In this document: one piece after another, positions 1 through 9,597 of the stretch | How the letters are laid out: the number at the start of each line of letters is the position of its first letter | Numbering within the stretch: position 1 is the first letter of the stretch | Origin: an uncultured Oscillospiraceae bacterium | GTDB taxonomy: Bacteria; Bacillota; Clostridia; Oscillospirales; Oscillospiraceae | NCBI GenBank assembly: GCA_934636045.1 | Contig: CAKTZP010000042.1 | Coordinates: 1 to 14,802, forward strand | Reading direction: 5' to 3' | Length of the DNA stretch: 14,802 nt | Program-made: the position numbers and the translations under genes | The notes under the pieces: model-generated | The model's input: only the letters and a program-made list of their open reading frames with translations | What the model was told of the DNA's origin: nothing | The model's database searches: none

Positions 1-1753
<1,753 letters not shown>

Positions 1754-1765
1754 ACGTTTTTTTCG

Positions 1766-1801
1766 GGAGCTGCCCTTTGAGGGGGCAGCTCCTTCTTTTT
1801 T
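1766..1801 (+). terminator. Intrinsic terminator of the atp operon
   Basis: A perfect 10-bp stem, GGAGCTGCCC at 1766-1775 and GGGCAGCTCC at 1783-1792, encloses a 7-base loop and is followed by a T-rich run (TTCTTTTTT). It lies 12 bases after the atpC stop. Confidence 0.95.
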
Positions 1802-1805
1802 GCCC

Positions 1806-1834
1806 TTGACACCCGAAAAATGCGTTTCTATAAT
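1806..1834 (+). promoter_or_regulatory. Perfect SigA/sigma70 consensus promoter
   Basis: TTGACA at 1806-1811 and TATAAT at 1829-1834 are separated by exactly 17 bases, so both hexamers and the spacer match consensus. The -35 box begins only 5 bases after the atp terminator's T-run. It drives the zinc-ribbon membrane protein gene, with a predicted leader of about 35 bases. Confidence 0.92.
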
Positions 1835-1874
1835 GATATCGTTGAGAGAAAAACAAAAAAGAGAGGTAAAAAAC

Positions 1875-2336
1875 ATGGAAAAACGAATTTGCTCTGCCTG
1901 CGGCCGTGCGCTCACGGACGAGCAGGATTTCTGCCCCGACTGCGGCCATCCGGCCAAGGTGGCCGCCGCGCCTGCGCAGAGCGCTGCGCCCAACCCGGTA
2001 CCAGCGGCCGCGCCGCAGCCGTCTCCTTATCCGCAGCCAGCGGTGCCCGCGCTCAGCGGCAAGACCGGCAAGGGCATGGGCTGGATCGTCTTCCTGCGTG
2101 TGATTTTCTGGATCCTGTTTGCCGCGATCGTGGTCACGGCGTTCGTGATGGCCGTGCCGGTCTTCTACGGCTCGCCGATTTTGGCGGTGCTGATCGTGCT
2201 GGGCGGCATTCTGGTGGGCTTTATCGTGGTGGCTGGCGGCATGGTCGCCCTCAACAATGCGACGAACCTTCGCAGCATCGCCAAGAACACCGCCCTGACC
2301 GTTGAGCTGCTGCAGAGACTGAACAATAAGAAATAA
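1875..2336 (+). CDS. Zinc-ribbon, two-helix membrane protein of unknown function
   Basis: A 153-residue protein. An N-terminal zinc ribbon has two CxxC knuckles (C6/C9 and C20/C23; CSACG and CPDCG). An Ala/Pro-rich linker follows (about residues 29-60). Two hydrophobic segments, about 70-95 and 101-126, look like a transmembrane hairpin. The C-terminus is a short polar, probably amphipathic helix (about 127-153). The start is ATG 1875, placed 9 bases after AGAGAGG; the upstream continuation of the frame runs antisense-like through the atpC terminator and is not coding. The gene stands alone, with its own consensus promoter and terminator. Small zinc-ribbon membrane proteins are common in Firmicutes, but I do not recognise a specific function. 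The ribbon could bind a protein or nucleic acid at the cytoplasmic face. Confidence 0.9.
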   Translation: MEKRICSACGRALTDEQDFCPDCGHPAKVAAAPAQSAAPNPVPAAAPQPSPYPQPAVPALSGKTGKGMGWIVFLRVIFWILFAAIVVTAFVMAVPVFYGSPILAVLIVLGGILVGFIVVAGGMVALNNATNLRSIAKNTALTVELLQRLNNKK

Positions 2337-2341
2337 CTATG

Positions 2342-2373
2342 AACCGGAGCGCCTCGGCGTTCCGGTTTTTTTT
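2342..2373 (+). terminator. Intrinsic terminator of the zinc-ribbon gene
   Basis: AACCGGA at 2342-2348 pairs with TCCGGTT at 2361-2367. The stem continues through a G-U pair and CGC/GCG to a tight loop, and eight T's run from 2366 to 2373. It begins 5 bases after the stop codon. Confidence 0.93.
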
Positions 2374-2400
2374 GACTTTCGGGCGGGTTTCTGGTATACT
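2372..2400 (+). promoter_or_regulatory. thyA-folA promoter with extended -10
   Basis: TTGACT at 2372-2377, a 17-base spacer, and TATACT at 2395-2400 preceded by TGG, which is an extended -10. The first two bases of the -35 box are the last two T's of the preceding terminator. The -10 ends only 18 bases before the thyA ATG, so the predicted leader is about 11-13 bases. Confidence 0.85.
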
Positions 2401-2418
2401 GAATGCGGTGATGAAAAA

Positions 2419-3249
2419 ATGAGTAAAGCAGACCTGTTATATATCGAAACCTGCAAAAAGATTCTTTCCGAGGGCGTTTGGGATACCGACCGCTCCGTGC
2501 GCCCGCGCTGGGAGGACGGCACGCCCGCCCACACGATCAAATCCTTCGGCGTGGTCAATCGCTATGACCTGCGTGAGGAATTTCCCATCATGACCCTGCG
2601 CCGCACCTACTACCGCTCCTGCATCGATGAGCTGCTGTGGATCTGGCAGAAAAAGTCCAACCGCGTCGCCGACCTGCACAGCCATATCTGGGACAGCTGG
2701 GCGCGCGAGGACGGCACGATCGGCAAGGCCTACGGCTACCAGCTCGGCGTGAAGCACCGCTACCCGGAGGGTGAATTTGACCAAGTCGACCGGGTGCTGT
2801 TTGACCTCAAAAACAACCCGGCCAGCCGCCGTATTATGACGAACCTCTACAATTTTGCCGACCTGAACGAGATGGCGCTCTATCCCTGCGCCTATTCCAT
2901 GACCTTCAATGTCAGCGGAAATACCCTCAATGCGATCCTGAACCAGCGCTCGCAGGACATGCTCACGGCGAACAACTGGAATGTGACGCAATATGCCGTG
3001 CTGGTGCACATGCTGGCGCAGGTCAGCGGTCTGGAGGCGGGAGAGCTGGTGCATGTGATCGCCGACTGCCATATCTATGACCGCCATGTGCCGCTGGTGG
3101 AAAAGCTCCTTGAGCGCGAGCCGCTGGAGGCGCCGAAGTTTTATGTAAACCGAGACGTGAAGGATTTCTATGCCTTCACCGTCGATGATTTCCATTTTGA
3201 AAACTACCGCTGGCACGAATTTTCCGACCGCATTCCGGTGGCGATCTGA
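2419..3249 (+). CDS. thyA: Thymidylate synthase
   Basis: A 276-residue enzyme that methylates dUMP to dTMP using methylene-tetrahydrofolate, which it converts to dihydrofolate. The catalytic cysteine is C157 in LYPCAYSMTF. R177 and D180 (QRSQD) and N188 (NNWNV) bind nucleotide phosphate and base, H218 and Y220 (DCHIYDRH) bind the sugar, and the protein ends in PVAI, the conserved tail that closes over the active site. The PCAYSMTF and NNWN variants and the segment around residues 24-45 differ from the E. coli enzyme but agree with what I recall of Clostridia ThyA. The start is the ATG after GGTGAT, which pairs with the 3' part of the anti-Shine-Dalgarno sequence. folA follows after 15 bases and recycles the dihydrofolate product. 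Confidence 0.97.
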   Translation: MSKADLLYIETCKKILSEGVWDTDRSVRPRWEDGTPAHTIKSFGVVNRYDLREEFPIMTLRRTYYRSCIDELLWIWQKKSNRVADLHSHIWDSWAREDGTIGKAYGYQLGVKHRYPEGEFDQVDRVLFDLKNNPASRRIMTNLYNFADLNEMALYPCAYSMTFNVSGNTLNAILNQRSQDMLTANNWNVTQYAVLVHMLAQVSGLEAGELVHVIADCHIYDRHVPLVEKLLEREPLEAPKFYVNRDVKDFYAFTVDDFHFENYRWHEFSDRIPVAI

Positions 3250-3264
3250 GTGGGGGAGCAGCGG

Positions 3265-3762
3265 ATGTTTGCGGTTGTTAATGTCGATTCCCGTTGGGGC
3301 ATCGGGATGGAAAATCAGCTGCTTGTGACGATCCGGGCGGATCTGCAGCGCTTTCGCCGCCTGACGGAGGGGAAAACCGTCATTTTGGGGCGCAAAACGC
3401 TCGAGACGTTCCCCGGCGGCCGCCCACTAAAGAACCGGCGCAACCTGATTTTGTCTCGTGATACGTCGCTTTCGGTCGAGGGAGCCGAGGTGTTTCGCGA
3501 TCTGCCGTCGCTGCTGGCCACCCTGCCGGAGGATACGAGCGACGTCGCCGTCATCGGCGGCGCAAGCGTCTATGAGGCGCTGCTGCCGTACTGCGACCGC
3601 GTTTTCCTGACGCGTACACTGACCGAGCTGCCCGCCGACCGGTTCTTTCCCAACCTGGACACCCTTCCCAATTGGCGCGCTGTGCACACCTCCGAGACCA
3701 TGGAGGAAAACGGCCTCCAATTCCGGTATATAGATTATGTAAACCAAACGCCGGTGCGCTGA
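3265..3762 (+). CDS. folA: Dihydrofolate reductase
   Basis: A 165-residue NADPH-dependent enzyme that regenerates tetrahydrofolate from the dihydrofolate made by ThyA. Family motifs are W11-G-I-G (Met20-loop region), the catalytic acid D26 in IRADLQRF, the cofactor-binding GRKT at 42-45, and IGGASVYEALLP at about 97-108. I chose ATG 3265 because GGGGAG at 3252-3257 lies 7 bases upstream and the protein then begins MFAVVNVD, as the family does. The in-frame GTG at 3250 would add five residues and put the ribosome site inside the gene. It is the second gene of the thyA-folA operon. No clean terminator follows; see the overlapping hairpins after the stop. Confidence 0.95.
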   Translation: MFAVVNVDSRWGIGMENQLLVTIRADLQRFRRLTEGKTVILGRKTLETFPGGRPLKNRRNLILSRDTSLSVEGAEVFRDLPSLLATLPEDTSDVAVIGGASVYEALLPYCDRVFLTRTLTELPADRFFPNLDTLPNWRAVHTSETMEENGLQFRYIDYVNQTPVR

Positions 3763-3787
3763 CCGGCGCGGCAGCTTTTTTGCCGCG
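3749..3787 (+). other. Two overlapping hairpins at the end of folA
   Basis: Hairpin 1 pairs CGCCGGT (3749-3755) with ACCGGCG (3762-3768). Hairpin 2 pairs CGCGGCA (3767-3773) with TGCCGCG (3781-3787), with a T-rich loop. They share bases 3767-3768, so the full stems exclude each other. Six T's at 3776-3781 lie 7 bases after hairpin 1, which makes it a weak terminator at best. Confidence 0.35.
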
Positions 3788-3870
3788 GGTGCGGCCGACA
3801 GGATGCGGCATCGCGGAGGCTGCGTGCCGCCTTCCGGCCCTTCAAATTTTCGTTTCTGCGGAGGCCTTTT

Positions 3871-4629
3871 ATGTATTTCGATTCCCATGCGCATTTGGAT
3901 GATGTGCGGTTTGACGGTGAGCGCGAGGAGATCTTGGACAGCTTAAAAGACAATGGAGTTGGGCTGGTTCTGAACGTCGGCTGTGACTTTGCCTCCTCGG
4001 AGCGCTCGGTGGCGCTGGCGGAGCGATATGCGTTTGTTTATGCTGCCGTGGGCAGCCATCCGGACGATGCCGACCATGTCGACGGCGCGCTTCTCGACCG
4101 CTACCGTGCGCTTGCTGCCCATCCGAAGGTCAGGGCCATTGGGGAGATCGGGCTGGATTATCACTATGAGGACGTTCCGCGCGCACAGCAGATCATCGCC
4201 TTTGAGCAGCAGCTGGAGCTGGCCGAGGCGCTGAAAATGCCGGTTATTGTCCACGAGCGCGAGGCGCACGGCGACGCGATGGACATTGTGCGGCGCCATC
4301 CGGAGGTGCGCGGTGTGTTCCACTGCTTCTCCGGATCGAAGGAAATGGCGCTTTGGCTCGCGGAACGGGGCTGGTATATTGGATTTACCGGCGTTTTAAC
4401 GTTTAAAAATGCACGGAGGGCGGTGGAGGCGGCGCAGGCGCTGCCGCTGGATCGGATCCTGATCGAGACCGACTGCCCTTACATGGCGCCCGAGCCGTAC
4501 CGCGGCCGCCGCAACGACAGCCGCTATGTTCCGCTGGTGGCAAAAAAGCTGGCAGAGCTGCGCGGACTGACCCCCGAAGAAGCCGGCCGCCAGACAACAG
4601 AAAATGCCTGCCGCTTGTTCGGAATTTGA
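3871..4629 (+). CDS. tatD: TatD-family metal-dependent deoxyribonuclease
   Basis: A 252-residue TIM-barrel amidohydrolase-fold protein, the usual length for the TatD/YcfH family of magnesium-dependent 3'-5' DNases. The metal ligands are visible in order: H6 and H8 (DSHAHLD), E92 (IGEIGLDYH), H128 (PVIVHER), H151 (FHCFSG) and D201 (LIETDCPY). The C-terminal PYRGRRNDSRYV and NACRLFGI are also typical. ATG 3871 has GGAGG at 3860-3864 at good spacing. In Firmicutes the gene often sits near metG and rnmV; here it stands between folA and a helicase operon and may read through from thyA-folA, since no strong promoter or terminator is visible between them. Role: DNA degradation or repair; the exact in vivo substrate is uncertain for the family. 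Confidence 0.94.
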   Translation: MYFDSHAHLDDVRFDGEREEILDSLKDNGVGLVLNVGCDFASSERSVALAERYAFVYAAVGSHPDDADHVDGALLDRYRALAAHPKVRAIGEIGLDYHYEDVPRAQQIIAFEQQLELAEALKMPVIVHEREAHGDAMDIVRRHPEVRGVFHCFSGSKEMALWLAERGWYIGFTGVLTFKNARRAVEAAQALPLDRILIETDCPYMAPEPYRGRRNDSRYVPLVAKKLAELRGLTPEEAGRQTTENACRLFGI

Positions 4630-4637
4630 GGTTGACC

Positions 4638-4735
4638 TCTCCACCAACACTGCCGCGGTGCAGCGCGCGGATCGATATGGGCTGCACCACAAAGTCGAAG
4701 GTGTTAGCAAGGGCGCTCAATGAGCGCCCCTACGG
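4638..4735. repeat. Intergenic repeat-like segment with two hairpins
   Basis: In the 229-base gap after tatD, GGTGCAGC (4657-4664) pairs with GCTGCACC (4681-4688) across 16 bases. GGGCGCTC (4711-4718) pairs with GAGCGCCC (4722-4729) across AAT, flanked by CCTACGGCG. The reverse-strand form (CGTAGGGGCGCTC...) resembles dispersed intergenic repeats I recall from GC-rich Clostridia. Only one copy is in this window, so repeat status is inferred. Confidence 0.4.
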
Positions 4736-4799
4736 CGTGGAATGGAGGCAGCTGCAAAATGGAAAGCGCTGGCGGCGCGGTTTGCTGCGGCGAAAAAAG

Positions 4800-4828
4800 T
4801 TGCAATGCTGCGGGATATTTGATATAAT
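4800..4828 (+). promoter_or_regulatory. Promoter of the helicase-dprA-like operon
   Basis: TTGCAA at 4800-4805, a 17-base spacer, and a perfect TATAAT at 4823-4828. The helicase ATG is 30 bases further on, preceded by GAGGA at 4848-4852. Confidence 0.85.
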
Positions 4829-4858
4829 AAAATGAAATTCTGCAAATGAGGAATCCAT

Positions 4859-6036
<1,178 letters not shown>

Positions 6037-6037
<1 letters not shown>

Positions 6038-6903
6038 TGCGTCCCGCGGAGGAGGGGCTGCTTCTGCTGTGCTGCGCGCTGGGACAGCCGGTGCGTCCGC
6101 TGAGCGCGCGGGAGTACCGCCAGCTGGCCGCGCGCTTTGCCGCTGCGCCGCCCGCAGAGGGCGAGGTCACCGCTCCGTTGCTGCGGGCGCTGGGCTTTTC
6201 GGCAGAGTTTTCCGCCCGGGTTGCCGGGCTGCTCGACCGGCGGGAGGCGCTGCACCGCTATCTGGCGCAGCCCGGACTGACGGTCCTCACGCGGATTTCC
6301 AAGCAGTTCCCGGCTGCGCTGCGCAAGCTCGGCGAGGATTGTCCGCCGGCGCTGTTCCTGCGGGGCGACGCCGCGCTGCTGCAAACGCCCTGCCTCGCCC
6401 TGACCGGCTCGCGCCGCCTGCGCCCGGAAAACCGCCGCTTTGCCGAAAGCATCGGCCTGCTTGCCGCCCGCGAGGGGCGCACGCTCGTCTCCGGCAACGC
6501 CGTCGGCGCCGACCAAACGGGACAAGACGCCTGTCTGCACACCGGAGGACGCGTAATATGCTTCATTCCGGACGCGTTACGAGAACACAGCACGAGAAAA
6601 AACGTTCTGTTTTGCAGCGATGAGGGCTGGGATATTCCCTTCTCCTCGCAGCGCGCGCTGCGCCGCAACCGTTATATCCACGCCCTCGGCGGGATTTCCT
6701 TTGTGGCGCAATGCACCGCAGGCAGCGGCGGGAGCTGGGACGGCGCGCTGGTCAGCCTGCGCGCGCGCCTTTCGACCGTTTACATATTCCATGACGGCTC
6801 GCCCGATGCCGAGGCGCTAACACGTTACGGTGCGATTCCGATCGCCGCCGCACCGCCGCTTTTGCGACATCTGCCGCCTCCGCAATTGTCCATTTTCGAT
6901 TAA
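6037..6903 (+). CDS. Divergent DprA/Smf-like DNA-processing protein
   Basis: A 288-residue protein with a Rossmann-fold DprA/Smf core. DprA binds single-stranded DNA and loads RecA in transformation. The family pre-core segment is clear (LTVLTRISKQFPAALRKL, then PPALFLRGD near 103-111). The core follows: LTGSRRL (122-128), SGNAVGAD (152-159), GGRVICFIPD (170-179), RRNRYIHALGG (209-219) and GSGGSWDGA (229-237). It differs from classic DprA: GSR replaces the usual G-T/S-R-x-x-T-x-Y-G start, GAD replaces G-I-D, the following A-H is missing, and the usual SGSL(I)TA is GSGGSWDGA. There is no winged-helix C-terminus. The last six residues, QLSIFD (283-288), look like a sliding-clamp-binding peptide. 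It starts on the helicase stop codon. It may be a repair or recombination factor rather than a competence protein. Confidence 0.8.
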
Positions 6904-6938
6904 ATTTCATTCGACCGCAGAAAAATGCAAATTTTCAG

Positions 6939-6967
6939 TTGATTTTGGCAAATAAATAGAGTATAAT
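6939..6967 (+). promoter_or_regulatory. glmS promoter
   Basis: TTGATT at 6939-6944, a 17-base spacer, and a perfect TATAAT at 6962-6967. The -10 ends 49 bases before the ATG, so the predicted leader is about 43 bases, too short for a glmS ribozyme. Confidence 0.85.
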
Positions 6968-7005
6968 CTCCATACACTGAGTCAAAGTATTACCGACGTA
7001 TGGAG
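6968..7005. promoter_or_regulatory. Inverted repeat between the glmS -10 box and its ribosome site
   Basis: CTCCATAC at 6968-6975 is the exact reverse complement of GTATGGAG at 6998-7005, with 22 bases between. The right arm contains most of the Shine-Dalgarno GGAGG (7002-7006). The arm centres are 30 bases apart, near three helical turns. The left arm begins right after the -10 box, so most of it may not be transcribed, which favours a DNA operator over an RNA hairpin. Confidence 0.45.
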
Positions 7006-7016
7006 GTTATTTTTTT

Positions 7017-8858
7017 ATGTGTGGAATCGTAGGCTATACCGGAAAGAAGCAGGCCGCGCCCATCCTTCTGGACGGACTGGCCAAGCTGGAATACCGCGGA
7101 TATGACTCTGCCGGTGTGTGCGTCTTCGGCGAGCACGAATGGCAGATCTCGAAAACAAAGGGTCGCCTCGCTGCGCTGCTGGAGCTGACCGCAAACGGCA
7201 CGGCGCTGCACGGCACCACGGGCGTCGGCCACACGCGCTGGGCGACCCATGGCGCCCCTTCGCACACCAATTCCCATCCGCAGGTCTCCACAAACGGCAA
7301 AATCAGCCTTGTGCACAACGGCATCATCGAAAACTATTTGTACCTGCGCGAGTTTCTGCTGGCGCACGGGAAGACCTTTGTGTCCGAAACCGACACCGAG
7401 GTCGCTGCAAATCTGCTGGAATATCTTTATGAGGAGACCGGCGACCTGCTCACTGCCGCGCGCCGCGCGGTGGAAATGCTCGAGGGCAGCTATGCCTTCG
7501 GCATCCTCTGCATCGACTGCCCGGGGCGCATTCTGGCCGTGAAGAAGGACAGTCCGCTGATCTTCGGCTTTGGGCACGGCGAAAACTTCATTGCCTCGGA
7601 CGTTCCGGCAATTTTGAAGCACACCCGCAGGGTCGTTTATCTCAACGACGGCGACATGGCCGATTTCACTGCCGACCACGTTACGTTCTATAACGCCCTT
7701 GGCGAAGAGGTCGAAAAGCAGCCCGAACACATCACGTGGGAAATGTCCGATGCGGAAAAGGGCGGCTTCCCGCACTTTATGATGAAGGAAATCCACGATC
7801 AGCCCAAGGCGCTGCGCGATACCGTTTCACCGCGCATCAAAAACGGCCGCGTTGTCCTCGACGACCTGACGCTGACGGCGGACTATCTGCGCGGAATCCG
7901 CCGCATCTACATCGTTGCCTGCGGCTCGGCGTATTATGTCGGCTGCTGCGGCAAATATGTCATCGAAAAGACCTGCCGCATCCCGGTCGAGCCGGTGCTG
8001 GCCTCGGAGTTCCGCTATTCCGAGCCCGTGCTCGGCGACGATACGCTCGTTATCATCATCAGTCAGTCCGGCGAAACGGCGGATACCCTCGCGGCCCTCC
8101 GCTCGGCCAAGGACCTCGGCGCGCGGACGCTGGCCATCGTCAACGTGGTCGGCAGCGCCATCTCCAAGGCTGCGGACGACGTTATCTACACGTGGGCAGG
8201 CCCGGAGATCGCCGTGGCCACCACCAAGGCGTATTCCACGCAGCTGTCCGTGCTATACCTGCTGGCGCTGTATATCGGCGACCTGCTCGGCACGCTGCGC
8301 CCTGCGGAATATCAGGCCATGCTTACCGCGCTCGAGCGCCTGCCCGAGCAGCTGGCGGAGATGCTCAGCGAGCAGAACCTCGCCAACATCGAAGCCACGG
8401 CCGAGGCGCTCTGCAGCCACCACGACGTGTTCTTCATCGGGCGGACCCACGACAGCGCCACCTGCCTCGAGGGCAGCCTGAAGCTCAAGGAGATCGCCTA
8501 TGTCCATTCTGAGGCCTATGCTGCCGGCGAGCTCAAGCACGGCCCGATCTCGCTGATCGAGGACGGCACCTTGGTCATTGCGCTGGCCACCATGCCGGAG
8601 CTGTTTGAAAAAATGATGTCCAACGTCAAGGAGGTCAAGGCGCGCGGTGCGAATGTCCTCGGCCTGACCACGGTGGATCTGGCTGCCGAGGCCGAAAAGA
8701 CGGTCGACCGCTGCCTCCTCGTCCCGAAGACCCACCCCCTGCTCCAGCCCAGCCTCAATGTCCTGCCGCTGCAGCTCTTTGCCTACTACGTCGCTCTCGC
8801 CCGCGGCTGCGACGTCGATAAGCCCCGCAATCTGGCCAAATCGGTGACGGTAGAATAA
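7017..8858 (+). CDS. glmS: Glutamine-fructose-6-phosphate aminotransferase (isomerizing)
   Basis: A 613-residue enzyme of normal length that makes glucosamine-6-phosphate from fructose-6-phosphate and glutamine, the first step to UDP-GlcNAc for peptidoglycan. The N-terminal class-II glutaminase domain starts with the nucleophile C2 (MCGIVGY) and shows the GHTRWATHG and HNGIIENY motifs. Two SIS sugar-phosphate isomerase domains follow, with ACGSAYYVG (301-309) and the phosphate-binding SQSGET (349-354), and the protein ends in the family tail DKPRNLAKSVTVE. ATG 7017 follows GGAGG with a long T-rich spacer of 10 bases. The gene has its own promoter and ends at a strong bidirectional terminator. 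The glmS ribozyme common in Firmicutes is absent, so control must be by another route; an inverted repeat over the ribosome site is a candidate. Confidence 0.98.
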   Translation: MCGIVGYTGKKQAAPILLDGLAKLEYRGYDSAGVCVFGEHEWQISKTKGRLAALLELTANGTALHGTTGVGHTRWATHGAPSHTNSHPQVSTNGKISLVHNGIIENYLYLREFLLAHGKTFVSETDTEVAANLLEYLYEETGDLLTAARRAVEMLEGSYAFGILCIDCPGRILAVKKDSPLIFGFGHGENFIASDVPAILKHTRRVVYLNDGDMADFTADHVTFYNALGEEVEKQPEHITWEMSDAEKGGFPHFMMKEIHDQPKALRDTVSPRIKNGRVVLDDLTLTADYLRGIRRIYIVACGSAYYVGCCGKYVIEKTCRIPVEPVLASEFRYSEPVLGDDTLVIIISQSGETADTLAALRSAKDLGARTLAIVNVVGSAISKAADDVIYTWAGPEIAVATTKAYSTQLSVLYLLALYIGDLLGTLRPAEYQAMLTALERLPEQLAEMLSEQNLANIEATAEALCSHHDVFFIGRTHDSATCLEGSLKLKEIAYVHSEAYAAGELKHGPISLIEDGTLVIALATMPELFEKMMSNVKEVKARGANVLGLTTVDLAAEAEKTVDRCLLVPKTHPLLQPSLNVLPLQLFAYYVALARGCDVDKPRNLAKSVTVE

Positions 8859-8899
8859 CGCTCCGCAACCCTCTGCCATTTCGTGGCTTTCCCTGAAAC

Positions 8900-8941
8900 A
8901 AAAAGCGCCTTCTCCAAGCCAACTTGGAGAAGGCGCTTTTT
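8900..8941. terminator. Bidirectional intrinsic terminator between glmS and the GNAT gene
   Basis: A perfect 19-bp stem, 8900-8918 pairing with 8923-8941, around the tetraloop CCAA. The left arm starts with five A's and the right arm ends with five T's, so it has a U-run in both directions. It ends the + strand glmS and the - strand acetyltransferase, whose TAA stop (8942-8940) lies partly inside it. Confidence 0.95.
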
Positions 8942-9434
8942 ACAGGCAAAAGACGAGGTCGTCGCCATCTAAAGCAGAGCGCCGGTGAAAGCCAAGAGAA
9001 CGATAGAGGGCTTGCGCCTTGTGATTTTCCGGTGCAACCGCGAGGCAGATCGGCGTTGTGGGAGCCGCAGCCTTCAGCAGGCGGACGGCCAACCGCGCGG
9101 CGGCCTTGCCATAGCCCTTGCCCTGCTGTCGTGCATCAATAAAATAGCCCCATGCGTAGCTGTACGGCTCGCCGCGCCATTGATAAAGGTCAATAAAACC
9201 AATGCGCTCGCCCGCCGTTGTGCAGATCACGCAGGGAACGTGATCCTCCGGCGCAAGATACGCCCGACCAATGGAAAACCAGAACGGATTGGCCAAATCC
9301 GCCTGATCCTCACGCAGCCGGCAATCATACCCGGCATAAATCAGATCCTCCTCCGTCTCGATCCGCCGAAACAAAACAGCCTCATTCTTCCAAGCCGCCT
9401 CCGGTAATCGCAGCAAATCAGCACGGATCGACAT
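8940..9434 (-). CDS. GNAT-family N-acetyltransferase
   Basis: A 164-residue acetyl-CoA-dependent acetyltransferase of the RimJ/RimL-like GNAT group. The acetyl-CoA pyrophosphate loop is RQQGKGYGKAA (residues 102-112), and the C-terminal PENHKAQALYRSLGF (135-149) is the classic motif B. The middle beta strands (RIGFIDLYQW and YAWGYFID) fit the family. The substrate cannot be told. I chose ATG 9434 because GGGAGG lies about 8 bases upstream; the frame stays open for about 98 more codons to 9728 but that part overlaps the end of yhaN and looks non-coding. The gene lies 163 bases after yhaN on the same strand and may be read from that operon or from an unseen promoter. It ends in the shared terminator with glmS. 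Confidence 0.9.
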   Translation of the reverse strand: MSIRADLLRLPEAAWKNEAVLFRRIETEEDLIYAGYDCRLREDQADLANPFWFSIGRAYLAPEDHVPCVICTTAGERIGFIDLYQWRGEPYSYAWGYFIDARQQGKGYGKAAARLAVRLLKAAAPTTPICLAVAPENHKAQALYRSLGFHRRSALDGDDLVFCL

Positions 9435-9597
9435 ATCGTTTCCTCCCTTTATCATGGGCATTGTCATATGAAAGAATTTGACAAAATACAGACCTCCGCC
9501 GCAGCGGGATTCCTGATTTTTCCGGGTCGCAAGTCGAAAAAACTCACCTTGTGCAGACGCTGTCGTACCTATGCGAGGGAATCCTGCTTCCCAAATT

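Noticed and set aside
2437..3216. - strand open frame opposite thyA
   Set aside because: thyA on the + strand is unmistakable, including its active-site and C-terminal residues; the antisense frame has no recognisable motif.
4626..4835. Short open frame in the gap after tatD
   Set aside because: It has a TTG-type start with no ribosome site and runs through the hairpins and the helicase promoter.
6904..7016. glmS ribozyme upstream of glmS
   Set aside because: The promoter lies 50-78 bases before the ATG; the transcribed leader is far too short for the ribozyme core.
9507..9584. Similar 12-base stretches (GCGGGATTCCTG and GAGGGAATCCTG) in the yhaN-GNAT gap
   Set aside because: They match at only 10 of 12 positions as direct repeats and have no clear context, so chance is likely.
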